Below, in pieces: positions 9,118 through 19,796 of a DNA stretch of 64,000 nucleotides. The notes below the pieces were generated by a model. It had not been told where the DNA came from and did no database searches. It worked only from the letters and a program-made list of their open reading frames with translations. How positions within the stretch are numbered: the stretch's first letter is position 1; each line of letters begins with the position of its first letter. The translations under genes were made by a program, and so were the position numbers. This DNA is from Dermatophilus congolensis (lineage in GTDB: Bacteria; Actinomycetota; Actinomycetes; Actinomycetales; Dermatophilaceae), in the NCBI GenBank assembly GCA_030538115.1, contig JAUNUP010000008.1, positions 102,777-166,776 on the forward strand, given 5' to 3'.

Positions 9118-11603
9118 CAGCCCAGGCCACCCCGCCCGCCGAACTCGTCACTTTGACGATCGACGGCGTCGAGGTCAGTGTCCCCAAGGGATCGCTCATC
9201 ATCCGCGCTGCGGAGACGGTGGGAATCGAGATCCCGCGGTTCTGTGACCACCCGCTGCTCGAGCCTGCCGGCGCCTGCCGTCAGTGCCTCGTCGACGTCG
9301 CGACGCCCGGCCCTGACGGGTCGATGCGTCCGTTCCCCAAGCCGCAGGCCTCCTGCACGATGACGGTCAGCCCCGGCATGGTCGTCAACACCGCGCAGAC
9401 GTCAGAGGTTGCGGCGAAGGCGCAGGAGGGGGTGATGGAGTTCCTCCTCATCAACCACCCCCTCGACTGTCCCGTCTGTGACAAGGGCGGCGAGTGCCCG
9501 CTGCAGAACCAGGCCATGTCGACCGGGCGCCCGGTCTCTCGGTTCACCGACGTCAAGCGCACGTTCTCCAAGCCGGTCTCGATCAGCTCGCAGGTGCTGC
9601 TCGACCGCGAGCGGTGCGTGTTGTGCCAGCGCTGCACGCGCTTCTCCGAGCAGATCGCGGGCGACCCGTTCATCGCACTGGTCGAGCGCGGGGCTCAGCA
9701 GCAGGTCGGTATCTTCCAGGACCAGCCGTTCGAGTCGTACTTCTCGGGCAACACCGTGCAGATCTGCCCGGTGGGTGCGCTCACCGGTGCCATGTACCGG
9801 TTCCGGTCGCGCCCGTTCGACCTCGTCTCGACTCCGAGCGCGTGTGAGCACTGCGCTTCGGGTTGCGCCCAGCGCACCGACCACCGCCGCGGCGTGGTCA
9901 TGCGTCGCATGGCCTCCAACGACCCGGCGGTGAACGAAGAGTGGAACTGCGACAAGGGCCGCTGGGCATTCCAGTACGGCCAGGCCGCAGACCAGATCCA
10001 GTACCCGCTGGTCCGTGACGAAGACGGCACGCTGCGCGAGGCCTCATGGCCTGAGGCTCTCGCCGTTGCCGCCGACGGTCTACGTGCGGCCAAGTCCGGG
10101 GGAGTGGCTGTGCTCCCCGGTGGTCGCCTGACCTGCGAAGATGCATACGCCTACGGCAAATTCGCGCGCGTCGCCGTCGACACCAACGACGTCGACTTCC
10201 GTGCCCGCCGGGCCACCGACGAAGAGGCGGCGTTCCTCGCCTCGACCATCGTCGGCACTTCCCCCGACAAGGGCGGAGTCACCTACGCAGACCTCGAGGC
10301 GGCGTCGGCCGTTCTGCTCGTCGGGTTCGAGCCCGAAGAAGAATCGCCGATGGTCTTCCTGCGTCTGCGCAAGGCGATGCGGAAGAGCGGCTTGAAGGTT
10401 CTCTCTCTCGCGCCGTACGCGACACGGGGCCTGACCAAGATGGGCGGCACGCTCATCGAGACCGCGCCCGGTACCGAGGCAGAGGTGCTCGATGCGATCC
10501 GCACGAGTCACCCCGACCTGGCGAACGTGAGCGAGGCTCTCAAGGAGAACGCGGTCATCCTCGTCGGTGAGCGCCTCGCCGGTGTCCCAGGTGGCCTGTC
10601 CACCGCGCGCGCACTCGCCGAGGGCGTCGGTGCCCGACTCGCCTGGATTCCGCGACGTGCCGGTGAGCGCGGTGCGCTCGACGCCGGTGCGCTCGGAAAC
10701 CTCCTTCCGGGTGGCCGTCCGGTCACCGATGGCGCGGCACGTGTTCACGTCGAAGGGGTCTGGGAAGTCTCGTCGTTGCCCAGCGGCACCGGTCGTTCGA
10801 CCGACGCCATCGTCGACGCTGCAGCCGAAGGCGCGATTGCGGGCCTGGTCGTCGGTGGTGTGGAGATCTCCGACCTGGCGAACCCGGCGGCGGCCCGCGA
10901 GGGGCTGCGCAGGGCGTTCGTGGTCTCGATCGAGCAGCGCCGCTCCGAGGTGACCGACCTCGCCGATGTCGTGCTGCCGGTGTCGACGATCGCCGAACGC
11001 ACGGGTTCCTTCCTCAACTGGGAGGGGCGCGTACGCCCGACCCAGGCATCGCTGAACACCCAGCGCATGGCCGACCACCGCGTGCTCAACATGCTCGCCG
11101 CCGAGATGGGCGTCGACCTCGGTCTGCCCACGCTCGACCTGGTGCGTTCTGAACTGTCCGACTTCGACGAGTGGAACGGCGCGCGCGTGCCTGCCCCCGC
11201 GGTCGGCCCTGTCGGCCTGAGCCAGATCCCCGCAGGCAGCGCGATCCTCGCGACCTGGCACCACCTGCTCGACCTCGGTCGTCTGCAGGACGGTGAGCCC
11301 TACCTGGCCGGCACCGCACCGGCCCCGGTCGCGCGGATGTCTGCTACAACGGCTGCCGCTGCCGGTGTCGCCGAGGGCGACGCGGTCACGGTCTCGACGC
11401 AGTCCGGTTCGATCACGTTGCCGCTCGTGGTGACGAGCATGGTCGACAACGTCGTGTGGTTGCCCGCCAACTCGACCGGCTCGCGGGTGCGCGAGTCGCT
11501 CGCCGCAGGGGCCGGTGACGTCGTGGCCGTGGCCAAGGCCGCGTCGGTCTCCGAGCACTCCGACAACTCCGCCGCGCACGACCAGAAGGATGGTGTGGCA
11601 TGA
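9114..11603 (+). CDS. nuoG: NADH-quinone oxidoreductase subunit G
   Basis: NuoG is the largest peripheral subunit and carries several iron-sulfur clusters. In order, the 829 residues hold an N-terminal [2Fe-2S] domain (Cys44, Cys55, Cys58, Cys81) and a His-Cys3 segment ending in [15 protein letters not shown]. Next comes a ferredoxin-like pair ([11 protein letters not shown] ... QICPVGALT), then the extra N7-type motif CEHCASGC with a distant NCDKGRW cysteine. A long degenerate molybdopterin-oxidoreductase domain follows. The presence of the N7 motif matches other bacterial NuoG proteins that keep this off-pathway cluster. It overlaps nuoF and nuoH by ATGA junctions. Confidence 0.96.
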   Translation: MTAQATPPAELVTLTIDGVEVSVPKGSLIIRAAETVGIEIPRFCDHPLLEPAGACRQCLVDVATPGPDGSMRPFPKPQASCTMTVSPGMVVNTAQTSEVAAKAQEGVMEFLLINHPLDCPVCDKGGECPLQNQAMSTGRPVSRFTDVKRTFSKPVSISSQVLLDRERCVLCQRCTRFSEQIAGDPFIALVERGAQQQVGIFQDQPFESYFSGNTVQICPVGALTGAMYRFRSRPFDLVSTPSACEHCASGCAQRTDHRRGVVMRRMASNDPAVNEEWNCDKGRWAFQYGQAADQIQYPLVRDEDGTLREASWPEALAVAADGLRAAKSGGVAVLPGGRLTCEDAYAYGKFARVAVDTNDVDFRARRATDEEAAFLASTIVGTSPDKGGVTYADLEAASAVLLVGFEPEEESPMVFLRLRKAMRKSGLKVLSLAPYATRGLTKMGGTLIETAPGTEAEVLDAIRTSHPDLANVSEALKENAVILVGERLAGVPGGLSTARALAEGVGARLAWIPRRAGERGALDAGALGNLLPGGRPVTDGAARVHVEGVWEVSSLPSGTGRSTDAIVDAAAEGAIAGLVVGGVEISDLANPAAAREGLRRAFVVSIEQRRSEVTDLADVVLPVSTIAERTGSFLNWEGRVRPTQASLNTQRMADHRVLNMLAAEMGVDLGLPTLDLVRSELSDFDEWNGARVPAPAVGPVGLSQIPAGSAILATWHHLLDLGRLQDGEPYLAGTAPAPVARMSATTAAAAGVAEGDAVTVSTQSGSITLPLVVTSMVDNVVWLPANSTGSRVRESLAAGAGDVVAVAKAASVSEHSDNSAAHDQKDGVA

Positions 11604-12961
11604 GCGCACTGACCGGCCTCGCCGCCGGCGCCGGCACGCTGGCGACACTGGAACACCCGGTGGCCGACTTCAGCGATACGCCCTGGTGGCTCTCACTCAT
11701 CAAGGCCCTGCTGATCTTCGTCTACCTGATGCTGCAAGTCGTCGTCGTCATTTGGTTCGAGCGCCGCGTCATCGGTTTGATGCAGCAGCGGCCCGGCCCC
11801 AACCGGCTCGGGCCCCTCGGCCTCGGCCAGACACTGGCCGACGGCTTCAAGCTCATGTGGAAAGAGACGATCGTGCCCGATCAGGCAGATCGCAAGCTCT
11901 ACCACATCGCTCCGATGATCATCGGCTCCTGTGCTTTCATCGCGTTCGCGATCATCCCGGTCGGTGGCACCGTGCAGATGTTCGGGCACACGACTCCGCT
12001 GCAGTTGACCGACTCCCCGGCTTCGTCGCTGCTGGTGCTTGCCGCCGCAGGTCTGTCGGTGTACGGATTCGTCTTCATGGGCTGGAGCTCGGGTTCGCCG
12101 TTCCCGCTGCTCGGCGGACTGCGCTCCTCGGCGCAGCTCATCTCGTACGAGATCGCGATGGGCCTCTCGCTCGTCGCCGTGTTCCTCTACGCGGGTTCGA
12201 TGTCGACCAGCTCGATCGTGGCCGCGCAGGCGAACATGTGGTTCATCATCCCGGCGATCTTCTCGTTCGTGGTGTTCGTGATCTGTATGTTCGGTGAGAC
12301 CAACCGAAACCCCTTCGACCTGCCTGAGGGCGAAGGCGAGATCGTCGGCGGACCGCACACCGAGTACGCGGGTATGGGGTTCGGCATGTACTTCCTCGGC
12401 GAGTACGTGAACATGTTCACGGTCTCGGCTCTCGGCGCGACGCTGTTCCTCGGTGGTCCGTCCGCCCCTCCCGGCATCGCGGCGATCGGTGACGGCATGT
12501 TCAACACCGGCTGGTGGGGCGTCCTGTGGCTGACCATGAAGCTGTGGCTGTTCATGTTCCTGTTCGTCTGGGTCCGTGGTTCGCTGCCGCGTACCAGGTA
12601 CGACCAGTTCATGCGCTTCGGCTGGAAGGTGCTCATCCCCGCCACCCTGGTGTGGGCGATGGCCGTCATCTTCATCCGCGCTGCGCAGCTTCAGTTCCTC
12701 GGCGAGAACACCATGCTCATGACGATGGTGGTCGTCGGCGTCGTCGCTGTGATCGCCCTTGCGGCTGCCTGGATCTGGGACAGCAAGCGTGAGCAGGCGA
12801 CTCGTCGTGAGCCGCCGGCAGCCGAGATCGACCCCTTCGTGGGTGGCTTCCCGGTGCCTCCGCTGCCCGGCCAGAGGCTGCGCGAGCCTACTCGTGCGTC
12901 CGGTGCGGCTTCGATCGCACGCTCGCAGACCCCCGTGACCGACTCCACAGAGGAGGCATGA
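11600..12961 (+). CDS. nuoH: NADH-quinone oxidoreductase subunit H
   Basis: NuoH is the membrane subunit that links the peripheral arm to the proton-pumping arm and lines the quinone tunnel. The family signatures [20 protein letters not shown] (about residues 50-69) and [20 protein letters not shown] (about residues 233-252) are present, with eight or nine hydrophobic segments. At 453 residues it is well above the ~325 of E. coli. The excess is a hydrophilic Pro/Arg-rich C-terminal tail after about residue 400, a common actinobacterial feature. Confidence 0.97.
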   Translation: MSALTGLAAGAGTLATLEHPVADFSDTPWWLSLIKALLIFVYLMLQVVVVIWFERRVIGLMQQRPGPNRLGPLGLGQTLADGFKLMWKETIVPDQADRKLYHIAPMIIGSCAFIAFAIIPVGGTVQMFGHTTPLQLTDSPASSLLVLAAAGLSVYGFVFMGWSSGSPFPLLGGLRSSAQLISYEIAMGLSLVAVFLYAGSMSTSSIVAAQANMWFIIPAIFSFVVFVICMFGETNRNPFDLPEGEGEIVGGPHTEYAGMGFGMYFLGEYVNMFTVSALGATLFLGGPSAPPGIAAIGDGMFNTGWWGVLWLTMKLWLFMFLFVWVRGSLPRTRYDQFMRFGWKVLIPATLVWAMAVIFIRAAQLQFLGENTMLMTMVVVGVVAVIALAAAWIWDSKREQATRREPPAAEIDPFVGGFPVPPLPGQRLREPTRASGAASIARSQTPVTDSTEEA

Positions 12962-13689
12962 CCGTGGCCGACCGTAATCCCGCCCCCCGCGGCGCGGGCG
13001 GCGCCAACCTTCCCGCCGTGCGCGGACCGGCAGAGGATGCCGCCGAGAAGAAGGGCATCATCTCCGAGCTCGTGGCACCGATCGCCGGCTTCGGGGTCTC
13101 GTTCAAGACGATGTTCCACAAGCGAGAGACCGAGGAATACCCCGAGGTCAAACGCGAGATGCCGCCTCGGTTCCACGGGCGCCACCAGCTCAACCGTCAC
13201 CCCGACGGTCTGGAGAAGTGCGTCGGTTGCGAGCTGTGCGCCTGGGCGTGCCCGGCTGACGCGATCCTCGTCGAAGGCGCTGACAACGACGACACCCCGC
13301 TCGAGCAGGGCGGAACGGGCAGGTTCTCGCCTGGTGAGCGTTATGGCCGCGTCTACCAGATCAACTATCTGCGCTGCATTTTCTGCGGACTGTGCATCGA
13401 GGCGTGCCCGACCCGGGCGCTCACGATGACGACGTTCTACGAGATCGCAGACGACAACCGTGCCGACCTCATCTACGAGAAGCAGTCGCTGCTCGCACCG
13501 ATGCAGCAGGGCATGGTCGAGGCGCCGCACCCCATGGCAGACGACATGGAGGAACGCGACTACTTCCTCGGCAAGGTCGACAAGGCCACGCCGGCTCAGG
13601 AGGCGTACGTGCGCAACAACAAGTCCGCCATCGACGAGCTGATGGCTCCTCGTGCGGAAAGCGCCAAGCAGGACGGAGCGCAGGCATGA
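12958..13689 (+). CDS. nuoI: NADH-quinone oxidoreductase subunit I
   Basis: NuoI carries the two [4Fe-4S] clusters N6a and N6b that pass electrons to NuoB. Both CxxCxxCxxxCP motifs are visible: Cys88, Cys91, Cys94, Cys98 ([12 protein letters not shown]) and Cys140, Cys143, Cys146, Cys150 ([12 protein letters not shown]). The 243-residue protein has about 40 extra N-terminal residues and a C-terminal extension compared with E. coli (180 aa). The ATG overlaps the nuoH stop; a GTG two codons later is a weaker alternative. Confidence 0.97.
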   Translation: MTVADRNPAPRGAGGANLPAVRGPAEDAAEKKGIISELVAPIAGFGVSFKTMFHKRETEEYPEVKREMPPRFHGRHQLNRHPDGLEKCVGCELCAWACPADAILVEGADNDDTPLEQGGTGRFSPGERYGRVYQINYLRCIFCGLCIEACPTRALTMTTFYEIADDNRADLIYEKQSLLAPMQQGMVEAPHPMADDMEERDYFLGKVDKATPAQEAYVRNNKSAIDELMAPRAESAKQDGAQA

Positions 13690-14444
13690 CCAGCACCGGT
13701 GAAGCTGTGATGTTCTGGATCGTCGCACCGTTGATGGTCATCGCCGCGCTCGGCCTGATCTTCGCCAAGCGTGCCGTTTACGCGGCCCTGTCGCTCGTCG
13801 TGGTGATGATCCTGCTGGGTGTTCTCTACCTGGCGCACCGCGCCGACTTCCTCGGCCTTGTGCAGGTGTTCGTGTACACGGGCGCCGTCTTGATGCTGTT
13901 CTTGTTCGTCGTGATGATCGTCGGTGTCGACGCGAGCGATAGCCTGATCGACACCCTCGCGGGTCACCGCTGGATCTCGATGCTGCTGGGTCTCGGCCTT
14001 GCCGCGCTGCTGGTGGCCCCGATCCGCTCCGTGGCGGTGCCCATGATCGAGTCGGCTGAACCGCCCGGTTCGATCACGGCGATAGCGCTCTCCCTGTTCA
14101 GCGACTACCTGCTGGCGTTCGAGCTCATCGGTGTGCTGCTGACTATCGCTGGCGTGGCGGCCCTGGTACTGGCCCACCGTGAGCGCCTCACGAAGAAGCC
14201 TTCGCAGCGCGACCTGGCCGCAAAGCGAGTCAAGGACAACTACTACGTCGCCGGCCTCCCGGCGCCTGGTGTCTATGCGCGGCACAACGCCGTCGATACC
14301 CCGGCCCTGCTGCCCGACGGATCGGTCAGCGAACTGTCCGTCTCGCGTGTTCTCAAGGCACGCGAGCAGTTGCAAGCCCCTGACGGCTTCATCAAGGCCA
14401 GCGACGACGCCGGACGTGAGATCGAAGAAGGTGGGCGTCGATGA
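13686..14444 (+). CDS. nuoJ: NADH-quinone oxidoreductase subunit J
   Basis: NuoJ is a membrane subunit between NuoH and the antiporter-like subunits. Its 252 residues show five hydrophobic helices within the first 170 residues. The conserved [20 protein letters not shown] segment forms the pi-bulge helix. A hydrophilic tail of about 75 residues follows, longer than in E. coli (184 aa in total). The start is the ATG of the ATGA overlap with nuoI; the same frame is open further upstream, but only through nuoI. Confidence 0.95.
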   Translation: MTSTGEAVMFWIVAPLMVIAALGLIFAKRAVYAALSLVVVMILLGVLYLAHRADFLGLVQVFVYTGAVLMLFLFVVMIVGVDASDSLIDTLAGHRWISMLLGLGLAALLVAPIRSVAVPMIESAEPPGSITAIALSLFSDYLLAFELIGVLLTIAGVAALVLAHRERLTKKPSQRDLAAKRVKDNYYVAGLPAPGVYARHNAVDTPALLPDGSVSELSVSRVLKAREQLQAPDGFIKASDDAGREIEEGGRR

Positions 14445-14740
14445 GTCTCATGAACTACGTGGTCCTCGCGGCGATCCTCTTTTCGATCGGCGCGGTCACG
14501 GTTCTCACCCGGCGCAACGCGCTCGTCGCGTTCATGGGCGTCGAGCTGATGCTGAACTCCGCGAACCTCGTGTTCGTCACGTTCGGTCGCAGCCTGGGTA
14601 CCGCCGAAGGCGCCGTACTCGCCCTCATCGTCATGGCTGTCGCTGCAGCTGAAGTCGTGGTCGGTCTGGCCATCATCATGACGATCTTCCGTGCCCGACG
14701 TTCGGCCTCGGTCGACGACGCCAACCTGTTGAAGCTTTAA
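14441..14740 (+). CDS. nuoK: NADH-quinone oxidoreductase subunit K
   Basis: NuoK is a 99-residue membrane subunit with three helices (MrpC-like). The conserved [14 protein letters not shown] segment contains the glutamate of helix 2. A second conserved glutamate in [17 protein letters not shown] is needed for proton transfer in studied homologues. Length is exactly typical. It overlaps nuoJ by four bases and is followed by a 12-nt gap to nuoL. Confidence 0.97.
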   Translation: MSLMNYVVLAAILFSIGAVTVLTRRNALVAFMGVELMLNSANLVFVTFGRSLGTAEGAVLALIVMAVAAAEVVVGLAIIMTIFRARRSASVDDANLLKL

Positions 14741-14752
14741 GGAGCGATCGGC

Positions 14753-16702
14753 GTGCTACTCCTCACTGCGTCTTCGATCGCACCCGCCGTCACCACCGCG
14801 GCATCGGTGCCCGTGCCCGCCGAGGGCATGGCCGCCATGGCGTGGCTGCTGATCGCGTTGCCCCTGGCGGGTGCCGCGCTCCTGCTGGTCGGCGGCAAGG
14901 CGACCAATTCGTTCGGACCGGCTCTCGCGACCGGTCTCTCCTGGGCCAGCTTCGGCGTCGGCGCAGCCATCTTCATGGAGATGCTGAGCCGCCCCGTCAC
15001 TGAGCGCGCCCAGAACCTGGACTTGTGGACCTGGCTCAACACGGCCGGGCTCAACCTCAAGGCCGGCCTTCTGGTCGACCAGCTCTCGATCACGTTCGTG
15101 CTGCTGGTGACCTTCGTCGGTTCTCTGATCCACGTGTACTCGATGGGGTACATGGCTCACGACCCCGACAAGCGCAGGTTCTTCGCGTACCTCAACCTGT
15201 TCATCGCGGCCATGCTCACGCTGGTTCTGGCGAACTCGTACGCGTTCCTCTTCCTCGGCTGGGAAGGCGTGGGTCTCGCGTCCTACCTCCTCATCGGTTT
15301 CTGGAACTGGAACCCGCCCTACGCGTCGGCCGCCAACAAGGCATTCATCGCGAACCGTTTCGGAGACGTGGGCATGGTCATCGCGATGATGCTCATCTTC
15401 TCCACCTTCGGTGCGCTCGACTTCGCCACCGTCTACGCCGGCGTTCCCGGCGCAAGCGAGGCGGCGTTGACGGCCATCGGTCTTCTCCTGCTGCTGGGTG
15501 CGACCGCCAAGTCGGCGCAGTTCCCGCTGCAGAGCTGGCTCGGTGACGCCATGGCCGGCCCGACGCCGGTGTCGGCGCTCATCCACGCCGCGACCATGGT
15601 CACCGCCGGTGTCTACCTCGTCGTTCGCGGCAACCCGATCTTCAACGCCACGCCCACCGCGCAGTTCGTCGTGGTCGTCGTCGGTGCGATCACGCTGACG
15701 ATGGGTGCGATCATCGGTTGCGCCAAGGACGACATCAAGAAGGCCCTCGCGGCCTCCACGATGAGCCAGATCGGCTACATGATGCTCGCCGCGGGTCTCG
15801 GCCCGGTCGGCTACGCGTTCGCGATCTTCCACCTGGTCACGCACGGCTTCTTCAAGGCCGGCATGTTCCTCGGTGCCGGATCGGTGATGCACGGCATGGG
15901 CGACCGCGTCGACATGCGCACCTTCGGGGCCCTCGCCGGTCAGATGAAAACGACGTGGATCACGTTCGCCTGCGGATGGCTCGCGATCATCGGCTTCCCG
16001 TTCCTCTCCGGCTACTGGAGCAAGGACAAGATCATCGAGGCCGCGTTCATCGGTGAAGGCTGGCGCCCCTGGGTGTTCGGTTCGATCACGGTGCTCGTCG
16101 CCGGTCTGACCGCCTTCTACATGTCGCGCCTGTTCTTCATGACCTTCCACGGTCGCAAGCGTTGGCTTGAGGGCGATCACCCGCACGAGTCGCCCGCGTC
16201 GATGACGATTCCGATGATCGTCCTGGCGGTCGGTTCGCTGGCCCTCGGTGGTGTGCTGCAGTTCGTCGGCATCACCACCTGGCTCGAGCCGGTCACGGGC
16301 GGTCACGGTGACCTTCACCCGGTTCTGCCGATCAACGTCATCATCGGCATGACGATGGCGGTTGTGGCCATTGGCGTGGCGATCGCCTGGATGCAGTACG
16401 TGAAGAGCGACGTGCCGGTCACGGCGCCCCAGGGTGGCCTGCTGGTCAACCTCGCCCGCAACGACTTCTACCAGGATGCGGTCAACGACGGCGCCCTCGT
16501 GATTCCCGGCAACATGATCGTCGACGGCGCCACGGCGCTCGATGACGTGGCCGTCGCCGGTGGAGCGACCGGGCTGGGCCGAGGCCTCGCCGGCCTCTCG
16601 ACCTCCGTCGCCAAGGTGCAGAACGGCTTCGTTCGCTCCTATGCCCTGATGATGCTTCTCGGCGTCGTCGTCATTCTCAGTGCAGTGTGGGTGGTGCAGT
16701 GA
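14753..16702 (+). CDS. nuoL: NADH-quinone oxidoreductase subunit L
   Basis: NuoL is the distal antiporter-like proton-pumping subunit with the long lateral helix. The GTG start has AAGGAG at 14739-14744, 8 nt upstream, which also overlaps the nuoK stop. The 649-residue product contains the key helix segments FLGWEGVGLASYLLIGFW and KSAQFPLQSWLGDAMAGPTPVSALIHAATMV, and the discontinuous helix region LVTHGFFKAGMFLGAGSVMH. About 14-16 hydrophobic segments are visible. A final helix at the C terminus follows a soluble stretch, as in the family. Confidence 0.96.
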   Translation: MLLLTASSIAPAVTTAASVPVPAEGMAAMAWLLIALPLAGAALLLVGGKATNSFGPALATGLSWASFGVGAAIFMEMLSRPVTERAQNLDLWTWLNTAGLNLKAGLLVDQLSITFVLLVTFVGSLIHVYSMGYMAHDPDKRRFFAYLNLFIAAMLTLVLANSYAFLFLGWEGVGLASYLLIGFWNWNPPYASAANKAFIANRFGDVGMVIAMMLIFSTFGALDFATVYAGVPGASEAALTAIGLLLLLGATAKSAQFPLQSWLGDAMAGPTPVSALIHAATMVTAGVYLVVRGNPIFNATPTAQFVVVVVGAITLTMGAIIGCAKDDIKKALAASTMSQIGYMMLAAGLGPVGYAFAIFHLVTHGFFKAGMFLGAGSVMHGMGDRVDMRTFGALAGQMKTTWITFACGWLAIIGFPFLSGYWSKDKIIEAAFIGEGWRPWVFGSITVLVAGLTAFYMSRLFFMTFHGRKRWLEGDHPHESPASMTIPMIVLAVGSLALGGVLQFVGITTWLEPVTGGHGDLHPVLPINVIIGMTMAVVAIGVAIAWMQYVKSDVPVTAPQGGLLVNLARNDFYQDAVNDGALVIPGNMIVDGATALDDVAVAGGATGLGRGLAGLSTSVAKVQNGFVRSYALMMLLGVVVILSAVWVVQ

Positions 16703-18234
16703 TGTTTCCCTGGTTGACGACACTGGGGCTCATCCCCCTCGTCGGCGCGATCGTCGTAGCCCTCATGGGGCGTGCGGCCGCCGGCAAGTTGGTCGCGCTC
16801 GTTGTCTCGCTCGCCACGCTCGCCGTCTCCATCGGCGCGGCGATGCAGTTCGACACCGCATCGAGCGCCCAGTTCCAGCTCACCGAGGTCTACCCGTGGA
16901 TTCCCCAGTGGGGTATCAGCTACGCGGTCGGCGTCGACGGCATGGCGCTGGCCATGATCGTGATGGGTGCGATCCTCGTTCCCGTCTGCATCCTGGCCGC
17001 CTGGAACGACGTACCTGAGGGCGGCGCCCGCGAGAACCGCTACTTCGCGTGGATGCTCTTCCTCGAAGCAGTGATCATCGGCGTCTTCGCGGCGACCGAC
17101 GTGTTCCTGTTCTACGTCTTCTTCGAGGTCATGCTCATCCCGGTGTTCTTCCTCATCGGCTCCTACGGTGGCCCCGGCCGTCGTGCGGCCGCGATGAAGT
17201 TCTTGCTCTTCTCGCTCGCCGGTGGTCTGATCATGCTGGTCGCGGTCATCGCGATGTACGGCATCGGCCCCGGTGGCGAGCGTGCCTTCCTGGTCGAGAG
17301 CCTCACCGGCCTGCAGATGTCGGCCACCACCGAGATGCTGCTCTTCCTCGGCTTCTTCATCGCCTTCGCGATCAAGGCTCCGATGTGGCCGGTGCACACC
17401 TGGCTGCCCGACGCCGCCACCGAGGCCCGCCCGGCCACGGCCGTGCTCCTCGTCGGCGTGCTCGACAAGGTCGGCACCTTCGGAATGATCCGGTTCTGCC
17501 TGCAGATGTTCCCGGAGGCGTCGAAGTCGGCCGCCCCCGTGATCGTCACCCTCGCCGTGGTCTCCGTGATCTACGGCGCGGTGCTCGCGATCGGCTCGAA
17601 GGACATGATGCGGCTCATCGCCTACACCTCGGTCAGCCACTTCGGTTTCATCGTGCTCGGCATCTTCGCCTTCACCTCGGTCTCCGAGGCGGGTTCGGTG
17701 CTGTACATGGTCAACCACGGCTTCTCGACCGGTGCGCTGTTCCTCATCGCCGGCATGCTCATCGCCCGCGGCGGCAGCAAGTACTGGGACGCCTACGGCG
17801 GTTGGCAGCGGATCACCCCCGTGCTCGCCGGCGTCTTCCTGGTCTCCGGTCTGAATGCCCTGGCGCTGCCGGGTCTGGGATCGTTCGTGGGCGAGTACCT
17901 CGTGCTCGTCGGCTCGTTCGGTACTCAGCCGGTGGCCGCGGTCATCTCGGCGACCGCCCTCATCCTCGCGGCGCTCTACATCCTCTTGCTCTACCAGCGC
18001 ATGTTCACCGGCCCCAAGCCGGAGGACCGGGCGGGTGTCTCCGACCTGTCCATGCGTGAGAAGTGGGTTGTCGCACCGCTCATCGTGTTGTTCGTCGTCC
18101 TCGGGTTCTACCCCAAGGTCGCCCTTGACGTGATCAACCCGTCCGTCGAGCAGACCTTGTCGATCGTCGGTGTCTCTGACCCGGCGCCCGCGGCCGGGGG
18201 TCACGTGAACCTGTCGAACGGGAGTGAGAAGTGA
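16702..18234 (+). CDS. nuoM: NADH-quinone oxidoreductase subunit M
   Basis: NuoM is the second antiporter-like proton-pumping subunit. The protein has 510 residues and about 14 hydrophobic segments, with the conserved FFEVMLIPVFFLIGSYGG segment (essential Glu) and KAPMWPVHTWLPDAATEARP around residues 229-248. I use the ATG at 16702, which overlaps the nuoL stop by one base, rather than an in-frame ATG five codons upstream that would lie inside nuoL. The stop overlaps the GTG of nuoN. Confidence 0.96.
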   Translation: MFPWLTTLGLIPLVGAIVVALMGRAAAGKLVALVVSLATLAVSIGAAMQFDTASSAQFQLTEVYPWIPQWGISYAVGVDGMALAMIVMGAILVPVCILAAWNDVPEGGARENRYFAWMLFLEAVIIGVFAATDVFLFYVFFEVMLIPVFFLIGSYGGPGRRAAAMKFLLFSLAGGLIMLVAVIAMYGIGPGGERAFLVESLTGLQMSATTEMLLFLGFFIAFAIKAPMWPVHTWLPDAATEARPATAVLLVGVLDKVGTFGMIRFCLQMFPEASKSAAPVIVTLAVVSVIYGAVLAIGSKDMMRLIAYTSVSHFGFIVLGIFAFTSVSEAGSVLYMVNHGFSTGALFLIAGMLIARGGSKYWDAYGGWQRITPVLAGVFLVSGLNALALPGLGSFVGEYLVLVGSFGTQPVAAVISATALILAALYILLLYQRMFTGPKPEDRAGVSDLSMREKWVVAPLIVLFVVLGFYPKVALDVINPSVEQTLSIVGVSDPAPAAGGHVNLSNGSEK

Positions 18235-19796
18235 GCACCCTGCCCGCCCTCGCGACGGCCTTCACGCCGTCTGATGTCAATCTGGCCGCCATCGGCCCCG
18301 TCGGCATCGTCATGATCGCGGCCTTCATCGGGCTGCTCGTCGAGGCGTTCGCGCCCCGTAATTCCCGGCACAACGTGCAGGTCGCGCTGATCGTCGGTTC
18401 ACTCGTCGCGGCCTTTGTGCTGCTCGTGGCCAACCGCGGTGCGATGGAGGGTTCGACCCTCGGCGGCGCGTTCGTCATGGACGGCACCGGCTGGTTCCTG
18501 CAACTGATCATCGTGCTCTCGTCGCTGCTGGCCCTTGTGATCGCTGCCGAGCGTTTCGGCGGACGCATCGCAGATGCCTTCACGCCGTCGGGTGCCTCGG
18601 TGCCCGGCTCCCCGCAGGAGGCGCTTGCGGAGCGGTCCGGTTCTGTGACCGAGATCTTCCCGCTCGCACTGTTCTCGGTGAGCGGCATGATGGTCTTCGT
18701 CAGTGCCGGTGACCTGCTCACGATGTTCGTGGCCCTCGAGGTCCTGTCGCTGCCGCTATACGTGATGACCGCGCTCGCGCGCCGTCGCCGGCTGCTCTCG
18801 CAGGAAGCGGGTCTGAAGTACTTCCTTCTCGGCTCGTTCGCCTCGGCCTTCTTCCTGTTCGGCAGCGCGCTGCTGTTCGGTTTCTCCGGTTCGGTGAACA
18901 TCGCCGCCATCGGTTCGGCCGTTTCGGTGGTCTCGGGCCGCGATGCGCTGCTCGTGCTGGGCATCCTGTTCGTCCTCATCGGCCTGCTCTTCAAGATCGG
19001 TGCGGCACCGTTCCACTTCTGGACCCCCGATGTGTACCAGGGCGCTCCGACCGCCGTGACCGGCTTCATGGCCTCTGTCACCAAGATCGCCGCGTTCGGC
19101 GCGCTGCTGCGCGTCGTCTACGTCGGCTTCGAGGGTGCGCGCTGGAACTACGAGGCCGTCCTGTGGGGCGTCGCGGCGCTGACGATGATCGTCGGCTCCG
19201 TGTTGACGATCACGCAGAGTGACATCAAGCGGATGCTGGCCTACTCGTCGGTGGCCCACGCGGGCTTCATCCTCGTCGGCCTCATCGCGTTCGACCGCAC
19301 GGGTGTCGAGGGCGTCGCGTTCTACCTCACCGCGTACGCGCTCACTACGATCGCGGGCTTCGGCCTCATCACGATCGTGCGCTCTCGTGGAGCTGAGGCG
19401 ACCGAACTGCGTCAGTGGGCCGGTCTCGGCCGCGAGCACCCGATCGTCGCCGGTTCGATGGCGTTCGTGCTGCTGTCGTTCGCGGGTATCCCGCTGACGT
19501 CGGGCTTCACGGCCAAGGTCGCTGCCTTCACCGCTGCGATCCAGCACGCCGGCGCCGCCGGTGTCACGCTCGCCGTCATCGGTGTGCTGTGCAGCGCCGT
19601 GACCGCGTTCGTGTACTTCCGCCTGATCCTGCTCATGTTCTTCTCCGATCGCGGAGAAGACCAGGTGTCGGTCGCGCTGCCGTCGAGTCTGACGCAGGCG
19701 GCGATCGCACTCGGCGTGATCGCGACGCTCGTCCTCGGTGTGTTCCCGGGCCCGGTCCTGGCCACCCTGGGTGACGCAGCGCTGTTCCTGCGATGA
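18231..19796 (+). CDS. nuoN: NADH-quinone oxidoreductase subunit N
   Basis: NuoN is the third antiporter-like subunit, next to NuoK in the membrane arm. The 521-residue protein contains the family motifs FVALEVLSLPLYVMTALARR, KIGAAPFHFWTPDVYQGAPT and SDIKRMLAYSSVAHAGFILVG, in that order. About 14 hydrophobic segments are visible. The start is GTG in a 4-base overlap with nuoM, and the stop overlaps the next gene by ATGA. This completes an uninterrupted set nuoA to nuoN on one strand. Confidence 0.96.
   Translation: MSTLPALATAFTPSDVNLAAIGPVGIVMIAAFIGLLVEAFAPRNSRHNVQVALIVGSLVAAFVLLVANRGAMEGSTLGGAFVMDGTGWFLQLIIVLSSLLALVIAAERFGGRIADAFTPSGASVPGSPQEALAERSGSVTEIFPLALFSVSGMMVFVSAGDLLTMFVALEVLSLPLYVMTALARRRRLLSQEAGLKYFLLGSFASAFFLFGSALLFGFSGSVNIAAIGSAVSVVSGRDALLVLGILFVLIGLLFKIGAAPFHFWTPDVYQGAPTAVTGFMASVTKIAAFGALLRVVYVGFEGARWNYEAVLWGVAALTMIVGSVLTITQSDIKRMLAYSSVAHAGFILVGLIAFDRTGVEGVAFYLTAYALTTIAGFGLITIVRSRGAEATELRQWAGLGREHPIVAGSMAFVLLSFAGIPLTSGFTAKVAAFTAAIQHAGAAGVTLAVIGVLCSAVTAFVYFRLILLMFFSDRGEDQVSVALPSSLTQAAIALGVIATLVLGVFPGPVLATLGDAALFLR

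Noticed and set aside
14756..16723. 655-codon minus-strand frame opposite nuoL
   Set aside because: It is a mirror of nuoL codon bias, hydrophilic and low-complexity, with no start signal. The same applies to long antisense frames opposite nuoD, nuoG, nuoM and the VirB4-like gene.
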